Below are positions 62,209-64,000 of a stretch of DNA of 64,000 bases, piece after piece. Within the stretch, counting starts at the first letter, position 1, and every line of letters starts with the position of its first letter. The translations under genes and the position numbers were made by a program. Source of the DNA: JACCTU01 sp963809175 (GTDB taxonomy: Bacteria > Actinomycetota > Thermoleophilia > Gaiellales > Gaiellaceae); NCBI GenBank assembly GCA_963809175.1, contig CAWEIK010000001.1:1116001-1180000 (forward strand), in the 5' to 3' direction. Below the pieces are notes generated by a model. It saw only the letters and a list, made by a program, of their open reading frames with translations, searched no databases and was not told where the DNA came from.

Positions 62209-62908
62209 ACGAGCGCCTGCTCCCGTTCGCGCGCAGCGTCGACGAGCGACGCGAGGACGAAGCGCGCCGTCGGCCGAGCCGAGCAGCGGGTCGACCGCGT
62301 GCTCGGGGTGCGGCATCAGGCCGAGGACGTTGCCCTCCCGGTTGCAGACGCCCGCGACGTCGTGCACCGACCCGTTCGGGTTGTCCCTGCGTAGCGCAGG
62401 ACGATCTGGTCGAGCGCGACGAGCTCGGCGTAGAGCTCGTCGTCGGCGATACCAGCGAGCCCTCGCCGTGCTTCACGGGGATCGTCAGGCGTCTGCCCGA
62501 CCGTGCACCGCGAGGTGAGCGGCGTGTCCGCCCGCTCGACGCGCACGCGCGACGTCACGACAAACGAACTCGAGCGACGCGTTCGGGCGCAGCACGCCCG
62601 GCAGCAGCCCGGCCTCGCAGAGGATCTGGAAGCCGTTGCAGATCCCGAGCACGAGCCCGCCTGCGGCGGCGAAGCGCGCCGACGGCCTCCATCGCCGGCG
62701 CGAAGCGGGCGATCGCGCCGCAGCGGAGGTAGTCGCCGTACGAGAAGCCGCCGGGGAGGATGACGCCTGCGACGTCGGGGAGCTCCGGCTCGCCGTGCCA
62801 GACGAGCACCGGCTCGGCGCCGAGCGCGTGCAGCGCCCACGCCGCGTCGCGGTCGTCGTTCGACCCGGGGAAGACGATGACGGCGATCTGCGGGCGGCGC
62901 TCGCTCAC
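62205..62908 (-). CDS. purQ: FGAM synthase glutaminase subunit (several frameshifts)
   Basis: About 233 residues. GTG 62908; A-V-I-V-F-P-G-S-N-D-D-R-D and L-P-G-G-F-S-Y-G-D-Y-L-R-C-G are in the first frame. The catalytic Cys motif L-G-I-C-N-G-F-Q, then P-N-A-S-L-E-F and C-N-R-E-G-N-V-L-G-L-M-P-H-P-E-H-A with the catalytic His and Glu follow in other frames. It ends at TAG 62205. Breaks cluster near 62370-62480 and 62550-62690. It supplies ammonia from glutamine to PurL. GTGA overlap with purS. Confidence 0.85.
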
Positions 62909-63149
62909 GCGCCCGTCGAGCTCGATCTCGAAGCTCTCGATCAGCGGGTTCGCGAGCAGCTGCTCGCACATGCGCTCGACCTCGGCGCGCGCCGTCGTCG
63001 GCGTCCGTCGCCTCGAGCTCGAGGTCGACGACCCGGCCGACGCGGGCTTCGCCGACCGCGAAGCCGAGCTGCCGCAGCGAGCCCTCGACCGCCTCGCCCT
63101 GCGGGTCGAGGATCCCCGCCTTCGGCCGGACGAGCACGGTCGCCCTCAC
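62905..63149 (-). CDS. purS: FGAM synthase PurS subunit (two extra bases)
   Basis: 80 residues after removing two single-base insertions (near 63003 and 62913). GTG 63149 opens A-T-V-L-V-R-P-K-A-G-I-L-D-P-Q-G; then V-R-x-G-R-V-V-D-L-E-L-E and the tail C-E-Q-L-L-A-N-P-L-I-E-S-F-E-I-E. This is the standard length of the small subunit that bridges PurL and PurQ. Overlaps purC and purQ. Confidence 0.85.
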
Positions 63150-64000
63150 CGCAGCACCACGTCCGGATCGGCGACGTAGTCGTCGAACGCGATCCCGGTC
63201 AGCCGCTCGAACGCCTCGACGTAGCGCGCGCGCGTGCCCGCGACGACGTCGTCGGGCAGCTCCGGGCCGGGCGCGGTCTTGTCCCAGCCGAGCGTCTCGC
63301 AGTAGTCGCGCACGAACTGCTTGTCGAACGACGGCTGCGCGCCGCCCGGCGCGTACTCGTCGGCCGGCCAGAAGCGCGACGAGTCCGGCGTGAGCGCCTC
63401 GTCGCCGAGCACGAGCCGTCCCTCGTCGTCGAGCCCGAACTCGAACTTCGTGTCGGCGATGATGATCCCGCGCTCGCGCGCGTACTCCGCCGCGAGCGGT
63501 AGAGCGTCGAGCGCGATCGCGCTCGACCTCGCGGAAGCGGTCCGCGCCCGACGAGCTCGACGGCCTGCTCGGCGTCGATGTTCTCGTCGTGCCCGGTCTG
63601 CGCCTTCGTCGCCGGCGTGAAGATCGGCTCGGGCAGCTGCTCGGACTCGCGCAGGCCCGCGGGCAGCGCGTGGCCGCAGACCGCGCCCGTCGCGAGGTAG
63701 TCCTTCCAGCCGGAGCCGGCGAGGTAGCCGCGGACGACGCACTCGATCGGCAGCATCTCGAGCCGGCGGCACTCGGTCGAGCGGCCGTCCTCGCGCAGCG
63801 CGAGCAGGTGGTTCGGCAGAGGTGCCTCGTGCGCGCGAACCAGAACGCGGAGAGGCCGGTGAGCACGCGCCCCTTGTCGGGGATCTCCGTGGGCAGCACG
63901 ACGTCGAAGGTCGAGATCCGGTCGCTCGCGACGAGCAGCAGGCGCTCGTCGTCGAGCGCGTAGAGCTCGCGGACCTTTCCGCTCCCGACGTGGGCGGCGG
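63146..64000 (-). CDS. purC: SAICAR synthetase, partial (N-terminus beyond the right edge; frameshifts)
   Basis: Reads from the edge with V-G-S-G-K-V-R-E-L-Y and S-D-R-I-S-T-F-D-V-V, then P-D-K-G-R-V-L-T-G-L-S-A-F-W-F, I-E-C-V-V-R-G-Y-L-A-G-S-G-W, the D-E-N-I-D segment, and I-I-I-A-D-T-K-F-E-F-G. These are all family motifs of the ATP-grasp-like PurC. Frames change near 63838, 63525 and 63500. It ends at 63146 and overlaps purS. ATP-dependent joining of CAIR and aspartate. Gene order purC-purS-purQ is common in actinobacteria. Confidence 0.9.
   Translation of the reverse strand, partial: PPPTSGAERSASSTRSTTSACCSSRATGSRPSTSCCPRRSPTRGACSPASPRSGSRARGTSAEPPARAARGRPLDRVPPARDAADRVRRPRLPRRLRLEGLPRDGRGLRPRAARGPARVRAAARADLHAGDEGADRARREHRRRAGRRARRARTASARSSAIALDALPLAAEYARERGIIIADTKFEFGLDDEGRLVLGDEALTPDSSRFWPADEYAPGGAQPSFDKQFVRDYCETLGWDKTAPGPELPDDVVAGTRARYVEAFERLTGIAFDDYVADPDVVLR

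Overview
The window is very GC-rich and gene-dense, with many 1-4 bp start/stop overlaps and frequent GTG and TTG starts. It carries a monoderm Tad pilus locus with no secretin gene, TANNNT -10 boxes placed 6 nt before start codons (leaderless transcripts), a caa3-type oxidase assembly factor and an F420-free mix of soil-type genes. The best inference is a chromosomal segment of an actinobacterium, probably Thermoleophilia (Gaiella/Solirubrobacter-like). The lineage is an inference, not a measurement. No CRISPR array, rRNA, intact transposon or prophage was seen.

Layout. 1-1.3 kb: the start of a PAS-domain protein (minus), a secreted protein (plus), and between them three consecutive perfect inverted repeats. 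1.3-1.65 kb: a decayed tyrosine-integrase end abutting tRNA-Val. 1.66-3.2 kb: a compact arsR-arsM-arsC operon with an operator-overlapped leaderless promoter and no efflux gene. 3.2-5.6 kb: beta-carbonic anhydrase, a membrane protein, tRNA-Glu, tRNA-Lys and a secreted Ig-like repeat protein. 5.6-13.1 kb: a plus-strand run of M48 protease, CDF metal exporter, SDR, debranching-type glycosidase, GT4 glycosyltransferase and MATE exporter. 13.1-19.7 kb: sulfur amino-acid genes (cystathionine gamma-synthase/lyase and CBS-domain cystathionine beta-synthase), a YcaQ-type glycosylase, a methyltransferase and an archaeal-type diadenylate cyclase.

19.8-27.9 kb: purine genes purH-purN-purM and purF-purL on the minus strand, interrupted by a VOC protein, a CtaG-like protein and a small membrane protein. 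28-29.8 kb: EamA exporter, GNAT and VOC proteins. 29.9-44 kb: a Tad/Flp pilus island with pilin, TadE, TadG-like protein, CpaB, TadZ, TadA, a VWA-TadB fusion and TadC on plus, and prepilin peptidase plus a soluble histidine kinase on minus, framed by three NarL-type response regulators. 44-60.8 kb: a polyamine uptake and catabolism island with two complete PotABCD transporters, two class III aminotransferases, an aldehyde dehydrogenase, a flavin amine oxidase, a PuuB-like oxidase and a PucR regulator. 60.8-64 kb: dinB, a small protein, then purQ, purS and purC (running off the edge).

Data quality matters here. At least a dozen conserved genes are broken by single-base changes, nearly all +1 insertions and clustered at 5.2, 24-26.6, 33.5-38.2, 56.7-59.5 and 61-64 kb. 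These look like assembly or read errors rather than decay, because the reading frame recovers exactly at conserved motifs. Such genes are listed over their whole span with the breakpoints noted.
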